Source: Dactylosporangium vinaceum
GTDB lineage: Bacteria > Actinomycetota > Actinomycetes > Mycobacteriales > Micromonosporaceae
Reading direction: 5' to 3'
Assembly: GCF_019904175.1 (NCBI RefSeq)
Contig: NZ_CP061913.1
Span: forward strand, 744,001 to 808,000
Length of the DNA stretch: 64,000 nucleotides
Both the position numbers and the translations under genes were made by a program. Numbering within the stretch: the first letter of the stretch is position 1; every line of letters starts with the position of its first letter. Positions 7,753 to 16,144 of the stretch are shown piece by piece. The notes under the pieces are model-generated. The model had not been told where the DNA came from and did not search any database. It worked only from the letters and a program-made list of their open reading frames with translations.

Positions 7753-8541
7753 TCAGCAGCCGGTGGTCGAGGTCACGGTGAGGGTGTCACCCTCGGTGCG
7801 CAGGGTGATGGCCGCCGCGGACGTGCGGTATGCGAACAGCTTCTCCGTGTCGAGCACGACCGAGCCCGCGTCCACCGTCGAACGCACCCGAGCCGCGTCC
7901 CCCGTGATGTCGGCCTCGACGGTGGACAGGGAGCGGCACGACGGGCTCGTGAGCTGATGGGTGCGCCACTGCGAGGCGGTGGTGCCGAGCGTGGTCAGGA
8001 CGGCCTGGACCGGGGCGCGGTCGGGCGGGGTGGGGGTCGGCTCCTGGGCCGGTGCGTCCTGGACGCGGCAGCCGGTGTCGGCGGTGAAGCGGATCGTGCC
8101 CTGGTCGGTCACGGTGCCGCGGAGCAGGACGAAGTCGCCCGCGTCGGCGCTGAGGACGTCGGTCGCGCCGCTGTGGGTGACCGACGGCTCGTACGAGGCC
8201 GGCAGCGCGGCCTTCACCCGGTCGAGCGTCGCGGCCTCGGTGGACGGCTTGACGTACACGAGAAGCTCGCGGGTGAACCGGGTGCCGTCGCGGGCCGAGG
8301 TGACCCGGCAGCTCACCTCGGTGCGGCGGTATCCGCCGAGCACGGACACCGACGCCGACGGGTCGAGCGCCGCGTGGATGCGGGCCAGCGCGGTGTCGAC
8401 GGTCGGCAGGGCGTCGGCGATGGTGGTCTGGTCGCGGGTGGTGGCCGGATCGTTGAAGTACGACCACAGCCCGGCTCCGGCGATGACCGCGATCCAGGCG
8501 AGCACTCCGGTGACGACCCAGCGACGCTTCACGCCGGACAT
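7753..8541 (-). CDS. Hypothetical membrane-anchored protein
   Basis: 262 residues. One N-terminal transmembrane segment (about 8-28, VTGVLAWIAVIAGAGLW) and an extracytoplasmic remainder with four Cys that could form disulfides (SCRV, TGCRV, PSCRS, final TTGC). A Pro/Thr stretch (QEPTPTPP) separates two similar-sized halves, each with beta-rich character. No catalytic motif recognised. It follows DUF1416 on the same strand after an 80-bp gap with a hairpin, so co-transcription is uncertain. Confidence 0.65.
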   Translation of the reverse strand: MSGVKRRWVVTGVLAWIAVIAGAGLWSYFNDPATTRDQTTIADALPTVDTALARIHAALDPSASVSVLGGYRRTEVSCRVTSARDGTRFTRELLVYVKPSTEAATLDRVKAALPASYEPSVTHSGATDVLSADAGDFVLLRGTVTDQGTIRFTADTGCRVQDAPAQEPTPTPPDRAPVQAVLTTLGTTASQWRTHQLTSPSCRSLSTVEADITGDAARVRSTVDAGSVVLDTEKLFAYRTSAAAITLRTEGDTLTVTSTTGC

Positions 8542-8560
8542 CCTCGCAGCCGGAACGCGA

Positions 8561-8589
8561 AACGCCGCCCACCGGGGGTGAGCGGCGTT
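8561..8589 (-). terminator. Hairpin downstream of the rhodanese-DUF1416 operon
   Basis: AACGCCGC (8561-8568) pairs perfectly with GCGGCGTT (8582-8589) across a 13-nt loop. On the minus strand the second arm runs into GTTTCG, a very short U-run. A second copy of GCGGCGTTT lies at 8604-8612. Confidence 0.4.
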
Positions 8590-8621
8590 CGCGAAGCGGA
8601 CGAGCGGCGTTTCGAACGTAC

Positions 8622-8933
8622 TTACCCGACCGCGACCGCGACCTCGTTGATGCCACGGTTCGCGGCGACCGCGGCGTCGCCGTTGCCCGCGCGGGACAGG
8701 GCGCGCAGCGTCCAGTTGCCGGGGGCGGCGAAGAAGCGGAACTGCCCGGCCGGCGAGGTGACGACCTCGGCCGTGAACTCGCCGGTGGAGTCGAGCAGGC
8801 GTACGTAGGCGCCGGCGACCGGGTCGGAGCCGTTGCGCACGACGCCGGTGATCACGGTCTCCTTCTCGACGTCGACGCTCGCGGGGAGCGGGGCGCTCTG
8901 GTCGGGCGCGGCGCAGCTGTCAGCAGTGCTCAT
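8622..8933 (-). CDS. DUF1416 domain protein (SseC-like)
   Basis: 103 residues: a CAAPDQ start with one Cys, then a carboxypeptidase-regulatory-like beta sandwich (TVITGVVRNGSDPVAGAYVR, a transthyretin-like pattern) ending in NEVAVAVG. In M. tuberculosis the equivalent small gene (sseC2, Rv0814c) sits right after the thiosulfate sulfurtransferase cysA2, as here with a 27-bp gap. Role in sulfur metabolism is suggested only by this linkage. Confidence 0.8.
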   Translation of the reverse strand: MSTADSCAAPDQSAPLPASVDVEKETVITGVVRNGSDPVAGAYVRLLDSTGEFTAEVVTSPAGQFRFFAAPGNWTLRALSRAGNGDAAVAANRGINEVAVAVG

Positions 8934-8960
8934 GGTCTCGATCCTCTCTCTCGCCCGGAC

Positions 8961-9815
8961 TTAGTTGGCGCTGCCGGGCTCGTCGCCCAGGGCCACCGGC
9001 ACGCCGACGAGCGAGCCGTACTCGGTCCACGAACCGTCGTAGTTGCGCACGTCGGAGTGGCCCAGGATCTCCTTGAGCACGAACCAGGTGTGCGAGGAGC
9101 GCTCGCCGATGCGGCAGTACGCGATGGTCGGCTTGCTGTTGTCGAGCCCGGCGTCGCCGTAGATCTTGGCCAGCTCGTCGTCGGACTTGAACGTGCCGTC
9201 CTCGTTCGCGGCCTTGCTCCACGGCACCGAGATGGCGGTCGGGATGTGGCCGGGGCGCTGGGCCTGCTCCTGCGGGAGGTGGGCCGGGGCGAGCAGGCGG
9301 CCCGCGAACTCGTCGGGGGAGCGGACGTCGACCAGGTTGGCCACGCCGATCGCCTTGACGGCGTCGTCGCGGAAGGCGCGGATCGAGAGGTCCTGGTCCT
9401 GCACGGCGACGTAGGTCGTGGCGGGCCGGTCGACCTCGTCCTTGCTCAGCGGGCGGCCGTCGAGCTCCCACTTCTTGCGGCCACCGTCGAGCAGCTTGAC
9501 GTCGCCGTGGCCGTAGAGCTTGAAGTACCAGTACGCGTAGGCCGCGAACCAGTTGTTGTTGCCGCCGTAGAGGACGACCTGGTCGTCGTTGCCGATGCCC
9601 TTGCTGGACAGCAGCGCCTCGAACTGCTGCTTGTTGACGAAGTCCCGGCGGACCTGGTCCTGCAGCTCGGTCTTCCAGTTGATGCGCACGGCGCCGGGGA
9701 TGTGCCCGCCATCGTAGGCGGTGGTGTCCTCGTCGACCTCGACGAACACGACGCCGGGGGTCTCGAGGTTCTGCTCGGCCCAGTCGGCCGTGACCAGGGC
9801 GGATTCGCGACTCAT
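8961..9815 (-). CDS. Thiosulfate sulfurtransferase (rhodanese, CysA2/SseA-like)
   Basis: 284 residues from ATG 9815, with GGGAGAG as ribosome-binding site. Two rhodanese domains: an inactive N-terminal one with DGGHIPGAVRINW, and a catalytic C-terminal one with the persulfide Cys (about residue 233) in the loop AYCRIGERSSH. It transfers sulfane sulfur from thiosulfate to cyanide or thiols in the cytoplasm. Preceded by a cysteine-rich leader ORF and an attenuator-like hairpin, so expression probably responds to cysteine supply. Confidence 0.9.
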   Translation of the reverse strand: MSRESALVTADWAEQNLETPGVVFVEVDEDTTAYDGGHIPGAVRINWKTELQDQVRRDFVNKQQFEALLSSKGIGNDDQVVLYGGNNNWFAAYAYWYFKLYGHGDVKLLDGGRKKWELDGRPLSKDEVDRPATTYVAVQDQDLSIRAFRDDAVKAIGVANLVDVRSPDEFAGRLLAPAHLPQEQAQRPGHIPTAISVPWSKAANEDGTFKSDDELAKIYGDAGLDNSKPTIAYCRIGERSSHTWFVLKEILGHSDVRNYDGSWTEYGSLVGVPVALGDEPGSAN

Positions 9816-9918
9816 GGGTGTTCTCTCTCCCAGGATTGGTGGGCACACGGGCATGCAACCGCGCGCCCCAGAAGGACGGGATCACGGTTTCCCCGATGAG
9901 TCGGTCGCACAAGAAATG

Positions 9919-9936
9919 CCAGACCCATCGGTCTGG
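9919..9936 (-). terminator. Attenuator-like hairpin between Cys leader and rhodanese
   Basis: On the minus strand CCAGACC, loop GATG, GGTCTGG forms a perfect 7-bp stem, followed by CATTTCTTG, a short U-rich run. It lies 50 nt after the leader peptide stop and about 100 nt before the rhodanese start, the place expected for an intrinsic attenuator. Confidence 0.5.
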
Positions 9937-9985
9937 GGCGTCGCTGCCTCGAGCCGTTAGACGAGCACGCTGCAGGGCCGCACCA

Positions 9986-10060
9986 CTAGGGGCGGCAACA
10001 GAGGCAGGTGGCCACGCGGCACAGGTCGACCGCGCGCCGCTTGGTGAGCAGCATGCTCAT
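9986..10060 (-). CDS. Cysteine-rich leader peptide of the rhodanese operon
   Basis: 24 residues: MSMLLTKRRAVDLCRVATCL then CCRP. Four Cys lie in the last 11 residues, with Arg and Cys codons clustered before the stop. Such short poly-Cys ORFs, usually leaderless, occur upstream of sulfur-assimilation and sulfurtransferase genes in mycobacteria and other actinobacteria, where they act as cysteine-responsive attenuators (established for M. smegmatis). A TAGGCT -10-like box (10069-10074) ends 8 nt before the ATG. Not a functional enzyme; the act of translating it is the likely signal. Confidence 0.75.
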   Translation of the reverse strand: MSMLLTKRRAVDLCRVATCLCCRP

Positions 10061-10109
10061 AGTCCGGCAGCCTAGCATCGCCGAGCGTGCCCGCCCAGGG
10101 TCCGCCGCG

Positions 10110-10880
10110 TCACTGGCTCGTGAGCTTGACGTCCGCGGCCGACGCCGTGACCTGCAGGCCCGTGTCGGTCGTCGTCACGGAGTTGACCACCAGGTTGTAG
10201 GGGAGGCCGGGCAGCTTGACCGTGACCTGAAGCTTGCTCTGGTACTGCTTGATCAGGTTGTTGACCTGCTGGGGCAGATTGCCCTTGTCGGTGGTCACCG
10301 ACTCGAGCTTGAGCCGGACCTTGCCGGTCTCGACGACCATCGCACCCTTGGCGATGAGCGTGACCTTGATGCCCTGGAAGGACAGCGGCACCCGCATCTC
10401 GATCTTGTTGTCGACGACCTTGAGGTCCACATTCGAGGGGTCCACGCCCGAGGGCAGCCCGGCGACCTCCAGCAGCGGCCGGACGTTGTCCCAGCCCATC
10501 GTCGCGTTGCCGGTCACGACCCCGGCCACCACGTCGCCCTTGCCGTTCATGAGGTCGCGGGCGTCGGCCTTCACCGACCGGGCCTCGACGGTCAGGGTGT
10601 CGAGCTTGACGTTGTTCACCTGCGGCTTGGTGAGCGAGATCGTGATCTTCTTGTACTCCCCGGCGATCACCTGCGTCAGGAACGGGAACCCGGTGATGTC
10701 GACGTCGGGCTCGCCCTCGTACTTGACGTTGTTGGCCGCCAGCTGGGTCTTCGTCTCCTGGGTGATCCGGTCGTCGGCCGCGCCGGCCGCGATCCGGTCC
10801 ACGACGATGAACACACCCACCAGGATGATCGCCAGCACGACCAGCACGATGCCGATCTTGGCCCCTCGCGTCGCCGCCAC
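10110..10880 (-). CDS. lmeA: LmeA-like phospholipid-binding protein (DUF2993)
   Basis: 256 residues from GTG 10880, because a strong GGAGGGAG box sits 5 nt upstream; a TTG at 10895 would place the box inside the gene. One N-terminal membrane anchor (about 5-25) and a periplasmic DUF2993 domain with the family feature VDITGFPFLTQ near residue 65. LmeA of mycobacteria (Rv0817c), a periplasmic lipid binder, supports lipomannan maturation. Position between the rhodanese block and glnR is the same here. Confidence 0.85.
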   Translation of the reverse strand: MAATRGAKIGIVLVVLAIILVGVFIVVDRIAAGAADDRITQETKTQLAANNVKYEGEPDVDITGFPFLTQVIAGEYKKITISLTKPQVNNVKLDTLTVEARSVKADARDLMNGKGDVVAGVVTGNATMGWDNVRPLLEVAGLPSGVDPSNVDLKVVDNKIEMRVPLSFQGIKVTLIAKGAMVVETGKVRLKLESVTTDKGNLPQQVNNLIKQYQSKLQVTVKLPGLPYNLVVNSVTTTDTGLQVTASAADVKLTSQ

Positions 10881-10950
10881 TGGCGCTCCCTCCAACGTGG
10901 TGCCCGCTGGTTACCCAAGCGAGAGAAGTTCGTACCCGATGTGCTGACGC

Positions 10951-11916
10951 CTATAGAAGCAGGAGCGTGCTAGCCACGTAGGCGGCCGGCGCGGCGAAGG
11001 CCATCGCGCCGATCGGACCCTGGATATGGCGGGCCAGCCACAGGGCCGGCTCGTCCCCGTCGATGATCCGGCTCGCCTCCGCGTAGCCGACCGACAGGTC
11101 CACCATCACCGCCACGATCGCCGTGGCCAGGCCGGCCAGCGCGCTGGACAGCGGGCTGAGCCCGTCCAGGTAGTTGCCGATGGCGCCGGCCGCGGCCGTG
11201 CCGACCATCGTGCCGAGCACCACGCCGGCGCCACCGCGGGGCACCTGCGGCGCGATCCGGGGCACGGCCGCGATCGAGTCGCTGAAGCGGGCGATGAACA
11301 GGGCGATGCCGGCCGCGGCGAGGCAGGCGACGATCGCCTGGGTGCCCTTCGGGCTGCGGCTCAGCACGATCAGGCTGGCGAAGGAGACGACGCCGAGGGT
11401 GACCACGAGCGACGAGCCCAGCGACTCGGTCACCCGCTGGCGCCCGGCCGGGCGGGTGAGCTGGCCGACGACGCCGATGATGAAGCCGGCCGCTGTCACG
11501 TACGCCAGCGGCGCCAGCGAGGCCGGCCGGGTGAAGACCGCCGCCGCGTCGGTGCCCAGGGCCACGGCCAGCCCGACGGTGCCGACGACCTTCGGCGCCG
11601 GCGGCCGGCTGGCCATCACCCAGACCGCCACGAAGAGCGCCTGGACGCCGAACATCACGACGGCGTACGACTCGTGCCGGGTCTGCGCGCCGACGATCAG
11701 GGCAATCGCGACCAATGCCGCGAACCCTGCCACGCCGAGCGAGACGAGCCGGCGGACCGGGGGCAGCGGCTGCGGTGGCCGGCTCTCCCGCTCACCCGTT
11801 CGGGGGTCATCGGCCGAGTGGTGTCCGTCACCGCCGTGGCGGCGATGGGCGGCCGGCTCGGCGGCCTCTGACCAGGCGCCGAAATCCTCGGCGGGCGACG
11901 ACGGGGTTGCGGGCAC
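10951..11916 (-). CDS. Multi-pass membrane protein of unknown function
   Basis: 321 residues from GTG 11916. A hydrophilic N-terminal stretch of about 60 residues rich in His, Arg and Pro is followed by roughly nine transmembrane helices and a short tail (STLLLL). No transporter or enzyme signature is recognised. It runs in the same direction as lmeA with a 70-bp gap. A longer start at 11967 is open but would cover the divergent upstream region. Confidence 0.7.
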   Translation of the reverse strand: MPATPSSPAEDFGAWSEAAEPAAHRRHGGDGHHSADDPRTGERESRPPQPLPPVRRLVSLGVAGFAALVAIALIVGAQTRHESYAVVMFGVQALFVAVWVMASRPPAPKVVGTVGLAVALGTDAAAVFTRPASLAPLAYVTAAGFIIGVVGQLTRPAGRQRVTESLGSSLVVTLGVVSFASLIVLSRSPKGTQAIVACLAAAGIALFIARFSDSIAAVPRIAPQVPRGGAGVVLGTMVGTAAAGAIGNYLDGLSPLSSALAGLATAIVAVMVDLSVGYAEASRIIDGDEPALWLARHIQGPIGAMAFAAPAAYVASTLLLL

Positions 11917-12177
11917 GGACCGATCGTGCCAGAAACATCCGGATCCGGCCTCAGCGGGGACGCGCATAGCATGTCAGGGGAAAGGTTGGGGTGTGGCTCA
12001 CCCGACTGTCTCGAACTGCGGTTCGGCGGGTCGCAAAACGTGAATACTCCGATATTCTCATGCGGGATACACCCACAACCGCCCGTCACTGATGCCGGGT
12101 CGACAGCGAGCCGCCGCCCTGTCCAGGGGCGCCACAGCGCCCCTCGATGAGGTGCGCCGCGGCCACGGAGGTGACTC
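11917..12177. other. Divergent intergenic region before glnR
   Basis: Promoter region between the leftward membrane protein and rightward glnR. It includes a relatively AT-rich patch (about 12037-12065, AATACTCCGATATTCTCATG). I see no GlnR-type paired half-sites that I would defend and no RNA gene. Confidence 0.4.
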
Positions 12178-12879
12178 GTGGAGATTCTGCTGCTGACCGC
12201 GGCTCCGGCGGGCCAGGTGGTCCTGCCGGGCCTGGACCTGCTGCCCCACACGGTGCGCACCGCCCCTCGGGACGTCCGCACACTCGTGAGCGGACCCAGC
12301 CCCGACGCCGTCGTCGTCGACGCCCGCACCGAGCTCGCCGACGCCCGGGCCACCTGCCGGATGCTGCACGCCACCGGGCTCGGCGTCCCGCTGCTCGCCG
12401 TCGTCACCGAGGCCGGCCTGGTCGCGCTGCACGCCGACTGGGGCCTCGACGACGTCATCCTCGCCACCGCCGGCCCGGCCGAGATCGAGGCCCGCCTGCG
12501 CCTGGCCGTCGGCCGCCTCAACTCCGCCGCGGCGGCCAGCGGCGGCACGATCAAGGCCGGCGAGCTCTCCATCGACCCGGACACCTACGCCGCGAAGCTC
12601 AAGGGCCGGCCGCTCGACCTCACGTACAAGGAGTTCGAGCTGCTGAAGTTCCTCGCCCAGCACCCCGGCCGGGTGTTCACCCGCGACCAGCTGCTGCGCG
12701 AGGTCTGGGGCTACGACTACTTCGGGGGCACCCGCACGGTCGACGTCCACGTCCGGCGGCTGCGGGCCAAGCTCGGCTCGGAGTACGAGTCGATGATCGG
12801 CACCGTGCGCCAGGTCGGCTACAAGTTCGTCGTCCCGCCGTCGCGCCCGCTGCACGACTCCGAGCCGGTCCGGGTCTGA
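12178..12879 (+). CDS. glnR: Nitrogen-response regulator GlnR (OmpR family)
   Basis: 233 residues from GTG 12178 with GGAGGTG upstream. GlnR activates glnA, amtB and nitrate/nitrite genes in actinobacteria and is an orphan regulator without a cognate kinase. The receiver-like half matches the GlnR pattern ([31 protein letters not shown]) and lacks a full acidic pocket. The C-terminal winged helix is typical ([32 protein letters not shown]). It precedes mshD and pst genes, the same order as Rv0818-Rv0820. Confidence 0.93.
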   Translation: MEILLLTAAPAGQVVLPGLDLLPHTVRTAPRDVRTLVSGPSPDAVVVDARTELADARATCRMLHATGLGVPLLAVVTEAGLVALHADWGLDDVILATAGPAEIEARLRLAVGRLNSAAAASGGTIKAGELSIDPDTYAAKLKGRPLDLTYKEFELLKFLAQHPGRVFTRDQLLREVWGYDYFGGTRTVDVHVRRLRAKLGSEYESMIGTVRQVGYKFVVPPSRPLHDSEPVRV

Positions 12880-12884
12880 CCGCT

Positions 12885-12890
12885 TAAATT
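12885..12890 (+). promoter_or_regulatory. Leaderless -10 box of mshD
   Basis: TAAATT, then 6 nt, then the mshD ATG at 12897. It lies 5 nt after the glnR stop, so mshD may have its own promoter. Confidence 0.45.
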
Positions 12891-12896
12891 GATCTC

Positions 12897-13763
12897 ATGA
12901 CGCCCGTGCACCCGCTCGACCGTCTCTCGCCCGAGCAGGTCGAGCAGGTGCTGGCGCTCGCCCGCGCGGCCGACGACACCGACGGGACGGCACCGCTGTC
13001 CGAGCAGGTCATGCTGCATCTGGACAGGTCGGGCACGCACCTCGTGGTCGAACAACACGGACATGTCGTGGGCTACGCCCAGATCGACGACGACGCCGCG
13101 GAGCTCGTGATCCACCCGCTGCACCGGCGGCGCGGTCTCGGCCGCGCCCTGGCCGCCGCGGTCCTGGCGGCGAGGGGCGACGGGGACCTGAAGGTCTGGG
13201 CCCATGGCGACCACCCGTCCGCGTCGGCGCTGGCCATCCGGCTGCACTTCGACCGGGCCCGCGTCCTGCTGCAGCTGCGCCGATCGCTTTCCCGGCCGCT
13301 CGCCGACTTCCAGATGCCCGCGGGTGTACTGCTACGAGCCTTCGTCCCCGGTGCGGACGACGAGCGCTGGCTGGCGCTCAACTCGGCCGCGTTCGCCGAG
13401 CACCCCGAGCAGGGCCGGTGGACCCTCGACGACCTGCGCCTGCGCCTGGCCGAGCCCTGGTTCGACCCGGCCGGGTTCCTCCTGGCCGAGCGCGACGGCG
13501 AGCTGGTGGGCTTCCACTGGACAAAGGTGCACCCGGGGCCGGAGCCGATCGGCGAGGTGTACGTGCTGGGCGTGGCTCCCGGCGCGCACGGCGGCGGGCT
13601 CGGGCGGGCGCTTACCCTCGCCGGCCTGCACCACCTCCGGGGCCGGGGCCTGGCCCAGGTCATGCTCTACGTGGACGAGGACAATCCGCGGGCCGTGGCG
13701 CTGTACCGGGGGCAGGGCTTCGTGCGCTGGACCGGTGACGTTCAGTATCGGCGAGGTCACTGA
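12897..13763 (+). CDS. mshD: Mycothiol synthase
   Basis: 288 residues. MshD acetylates Cys-GlcN-Ins with acetyl-CoA, the last step of mycothiol synthesis. It has two tandem GNAT folds. The N-terminal one is recognisable by HPLHRRRGLGRALAAAV. The C-terminal, active one carries VYVLGVAPGAHGGGLGRALT (pyrophosphate loop) and LYVDEDNPRAVALYRGQGF. Length is normal. Together with mshA (35224) it shows that the organism makes mycothiol. Confidence 0.93.
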   Translation: MTPVHPLDRLSPEQVEQVLALARAADDTDGTAPLSEQVMLHLDRSGTHLVVEQHGHVVGYAQIDDDAAELVIHPLHRRRGLGRALAAAVLAARGDGDLKVWAHGDHPSASALAIRLHFDRARVLLQLRRSLSRPLADFQMPAGVLLRAFVPGADDERWLALNSAAFAEHPEQGRWTLDDLRLRLAEPWFDPAGFLLAERDGELVGFHWTKVHPGPEPIGEVYVLGVAPGAHGGGLGRALTLAGLHHLRGRGLAQVMLYVDEDNPRAVALYRGQGFVRWTGDVQYRRGH

Positions 13764-13822
13764 CTACTGCCGGTGACGGTGATCACGGGGCAAAACCGGG
13801 CACCAGGCATCACCTTTGGGCA

Positions 13823-13899
13823 GTTCACCCAATGGACAGCTCGCCTCCGGGCAGACGTCATCCGCTGCAAGTGACCTGTTCACTGCTCGTTCACCCTTC
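13823..13899 (+). promoter_or_regulatory. PHO-box array upstream of pstS
   Basis: Two contiguous 11-bp units, GTTCACTGCTC (13878-13888) and GTTCACCCTTC (13889-13899), match the Streptomyces PhoP PHO-box consensus (direct repeats with core GTTCACC). A third core, GTTCACC at 13823-13829, lies exactly 55 bp (5 x 11) upstream, in helical phase. Binding of the RegX3/PhoP-type regulator encoded at 45470 is the natural inference. Confidence 0.8.
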
Positions 13900-14017
13900 C
13901 CCGGAGGGGTGGTTACCTGCCGCTCTTAGCGTCCTTGCAAGTCGACGGCCTGCGTCGGCCTTCCGTGATCCTCCCCAGGCATCGGAAGTCGGTATACCCC
14001 CCGACGAAGGGACCGCA

Positions 14018-15139
14018 GTGAACTTCAAGCGGCACGGCCTCATCGCCGGCTTCGCGCTCACCGCGACGCTCGCGCTCGCCGCGTGCGGCTCGGACAACAA
14101 CGACCCCTCCACCTCGGCCACGAACGGTGGCGCCTCGCAGGGCGCCGGCAGCACCGTTGCGTGTGCGAGTGGCACGCTTACCTCGCAGGGCTCGAGTGCC
14201 CAGGGCAACGCCATGTCCGAGTGGGCCAAGGCCTACCAGCAGAAGTGCTCGGGCGCCCAGGTGAACTACCAGGCGACCGCCTCCGGCGCGGGCATCACGG
14301 CGTTCCAGGGCGGCACGGCGGACTTCGCCGGCTCCGACTCGGCGCTGAAGGCCGGCGACGAGCAGACCAAGGCCGCCGCCCGCTGCGGCGGTGCCCCGGC
14401 GCTCAACCTGCCGATGGTGACCGGTCCGATCGCGATCGCCTACAACCTCGACGGCGTCAAGGACCTGCAGCTGAAGCCCGACACGCTGGCCAAGATCTTC
14501 GCCGGCACGATCAAGACGTGGGACGACGCCGCGATCAAGGCCGACAACCCGAACGCCACGCTCCCGTCGACCGCGATCCTCGCCGTGCACCGCGGTGACT
14601 CCTCGGGCACCACCGACAACTTCACCGGCTACCTGACCGCCGTCGCGCCGAGCGTCTGGACCTTCGGCAAGGACAAGGTCTGGAAGGCCCCGGGCGGCTC
14701 CGGCGAGCAGAAGTCCGACGGTGTGGCCGGCGCGATCAAGAAGACCGCAGGCGCCATCGGCTACGTCGAGTGGTCCTTCGCCAAGACCAACACCCTCGCG
14801 ACCGCCAAGATCCAGAACGGCGCCGGTGAGTTCACCGCGCTGACCGGCGAGGCGGCCGGCAAGACCATCGCGGGTGCCAAGATCACCGGCACCGGCGACG
14901 ACCTCGCCCTGTCGATCGACTACAAGACCACCGAGGCCGGGGCCTACCCGATCGTCCTGGTGACCTACGAGATCGTCTGCAGCAAGGGCAACGACGCCGC
15001 GAAGCTCCCGCTCCTCAAGGGCTTCCTCGGCTTCACGGTCAGCACCGACGGTCAGAAGCAGCTCGACAAGCTGGGCTACGCCCCGCTGCCCGAGACGGTT
15101 CGCGCCAAGGTCGAAGCCTCCATCAAGAACCTGGCCTGA
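14018..15139 (+). CDS. pstS: Phosphate-binding lipoprotein PstS
   Basis: 373 residues from GTG 14018, chosen because a lipoprotein signal peptide begins there (LALAAC, acylated Cys 23); the frame stays open far upstream. A Ser/Thr/Gly linker follows, then the phosphate-binding domain with typical anion-binding segments (SGAGITAFQGG, FAGSDS, HRGDSSGTTDNF). It captures phosphate outside the membrane for PstCAB. First gene of pstSCAB, under a PHO-box array. Confidence 0.95.
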   Translation: MNFKRHGLIAGFALTATLALAACGSDNNDPSTSATNGGASQGAGSTVACASGTLTSQGSSAQGNAMSEWAKAYQQKCSGAQVNYQATASGAGITAFQGGTADFAGSDSALKAGDEQTKAAARCGGAPALNLPMVTGPIAIAYNLDGVKDLQLKPDTLAKIFAGTIKTWDDAAIKADNPNATLPSTAILAVHRGDSSGTTDNFTGYLTAVAPSVWTFGKDKVWKAPGGSGEQKSDGVAGAIKKTAGAIGYVEWSFAKTNTLATAKIQNGAGEFTALTGEAAGKTIAGAKITGTGDDLALSIDYKTTEAGAYPIVLVTYEIVCSKGNDAAKLPLLKGFLGFTVSTDGQKQLDKLGYAPLPETVRAKVEASIKNLA

Positions 15140-15151
15140 CAGGAAGTTTCG

Positions 15152-16144
15152 TTGAGCCAGACGACTCAGTCCGCCACCTCCGTCGGTTCGCCCGACGGGG
15201 GTGGCGGTCTTCCGCCGCGCAAGCGGTTCAGCGGAGACATGCTCTTCCGTGGAACCGCGACGGCCGCCGGCTCGATGGTGCTCGTCATCATCGCGGCCAT
15301 CGCCATTTTCCTGCTGGTCAAGGCGATCCCGGCCATCAACAAGGACACCGAGAACTTCCTGACGTACAAGGACTGGTTCACCGACGGCGACCAGCCCAAG
15401 TTCGGCATCGCGGCCACCGCGTTCGGCACCGTGCTGACGGCGGCGCTCGCGCTGCTGATGGCGGTTCCGGTGGCTCTCGGTATCGCGCTGTGCCTCTCGC
15501 ACTACGCGCACCGGCGCGTCGCCACGGCGCTGAGCTTCATCATCGACCTGCTCGCGGCGGTTCCGAGTGTCGTCTTTGGTCTCTGGGGCCGCGACTACTT
15601 CTACGAGCCCATCGCGAACTTCTCGAAGTGGCTCCACGACGTGGCCGGCTGGCTGCCGATCTTCGGCAGCAACGGCCCCTACGGCAAGTCGGTCCTGCTG
15701 GGCTCGGTCGTCCTGGCCATCATGGTGCTGCCGATCGTGACCTCCCTGTCCCGCGAGGTCTTCCTGCAGACCCCGCCGGAGAACCAGGAGGCGGCCCTCG
15801 CGCTTGGCTCGACCAAGTGGGAGATGATCCGCACCGCGGTGATCCCCTACGGCCGCGCCGGCATCATCGCCTCGGTCATGCTCGGCCTCGGCCGCGCGCT
15901 CGGCGAGACGATCGCGCTGGCCCTGACCCTCGGCAGCGTCTTCGCCGTCAACTTCGACCTGCTCGGCCCCGGCGGCGTCACGATCGCCTCCAACATCGCC
16001 AGCCGGTTCGGCGAGGCCAACGAGTTCGGCCGCAGCGCGCTCATCGCGTCCGGTCTCGTGCTCTTCGCCATCACCCTCGTCGTCAACATGGCCGCTCGCG
16101 CGATCGTGTACCGGCGGCGTGAGTTCGTGGGAGGCAGTGCGTAA
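15152..16144 (+). CDS. pstC: Phosphate ABC transporter permease PstC
   Basis: 330 residues. The start is TTG 15152 with an AGGAAG site just upstream; no ATG or GTG lies close by. About six transmembrane helices and the permease EAA-type loop (EAALALGSTKWEMIRTAVIP) that contacts PstB. Ends in RRREFVGGSA. Overlaps pstA by one base (TAATG). Confidence 0.95.
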   Translation: MSQTTQSATSVGSPDGGGGLPPRKRFSGDMLFRGTATAAGSMVLVIIAAIAIFLLVKAIPAINKDTENFLTYKDWFTDGDQPKFGIAATAFGTVLTAALALLMAVPVALGIALCLSHYAHRRVATALSFIIDLLAAVPSVVFGLWGRDYFYEPIANFSKWLHDVAGWLPIFGSNGPYGKSVLLGSVVLAIMVLPIVTSLSREVFLQTPPENQEAALALGSTKWEMIRTAVIPYGRAGIIASVMLGLGRALGETIALALTLGSVFAVNFDLLGPGGVTIASNIASRFGEANEFGRSALIASGLVLFAITLVVNMAARAIVYRRREFVGGSA

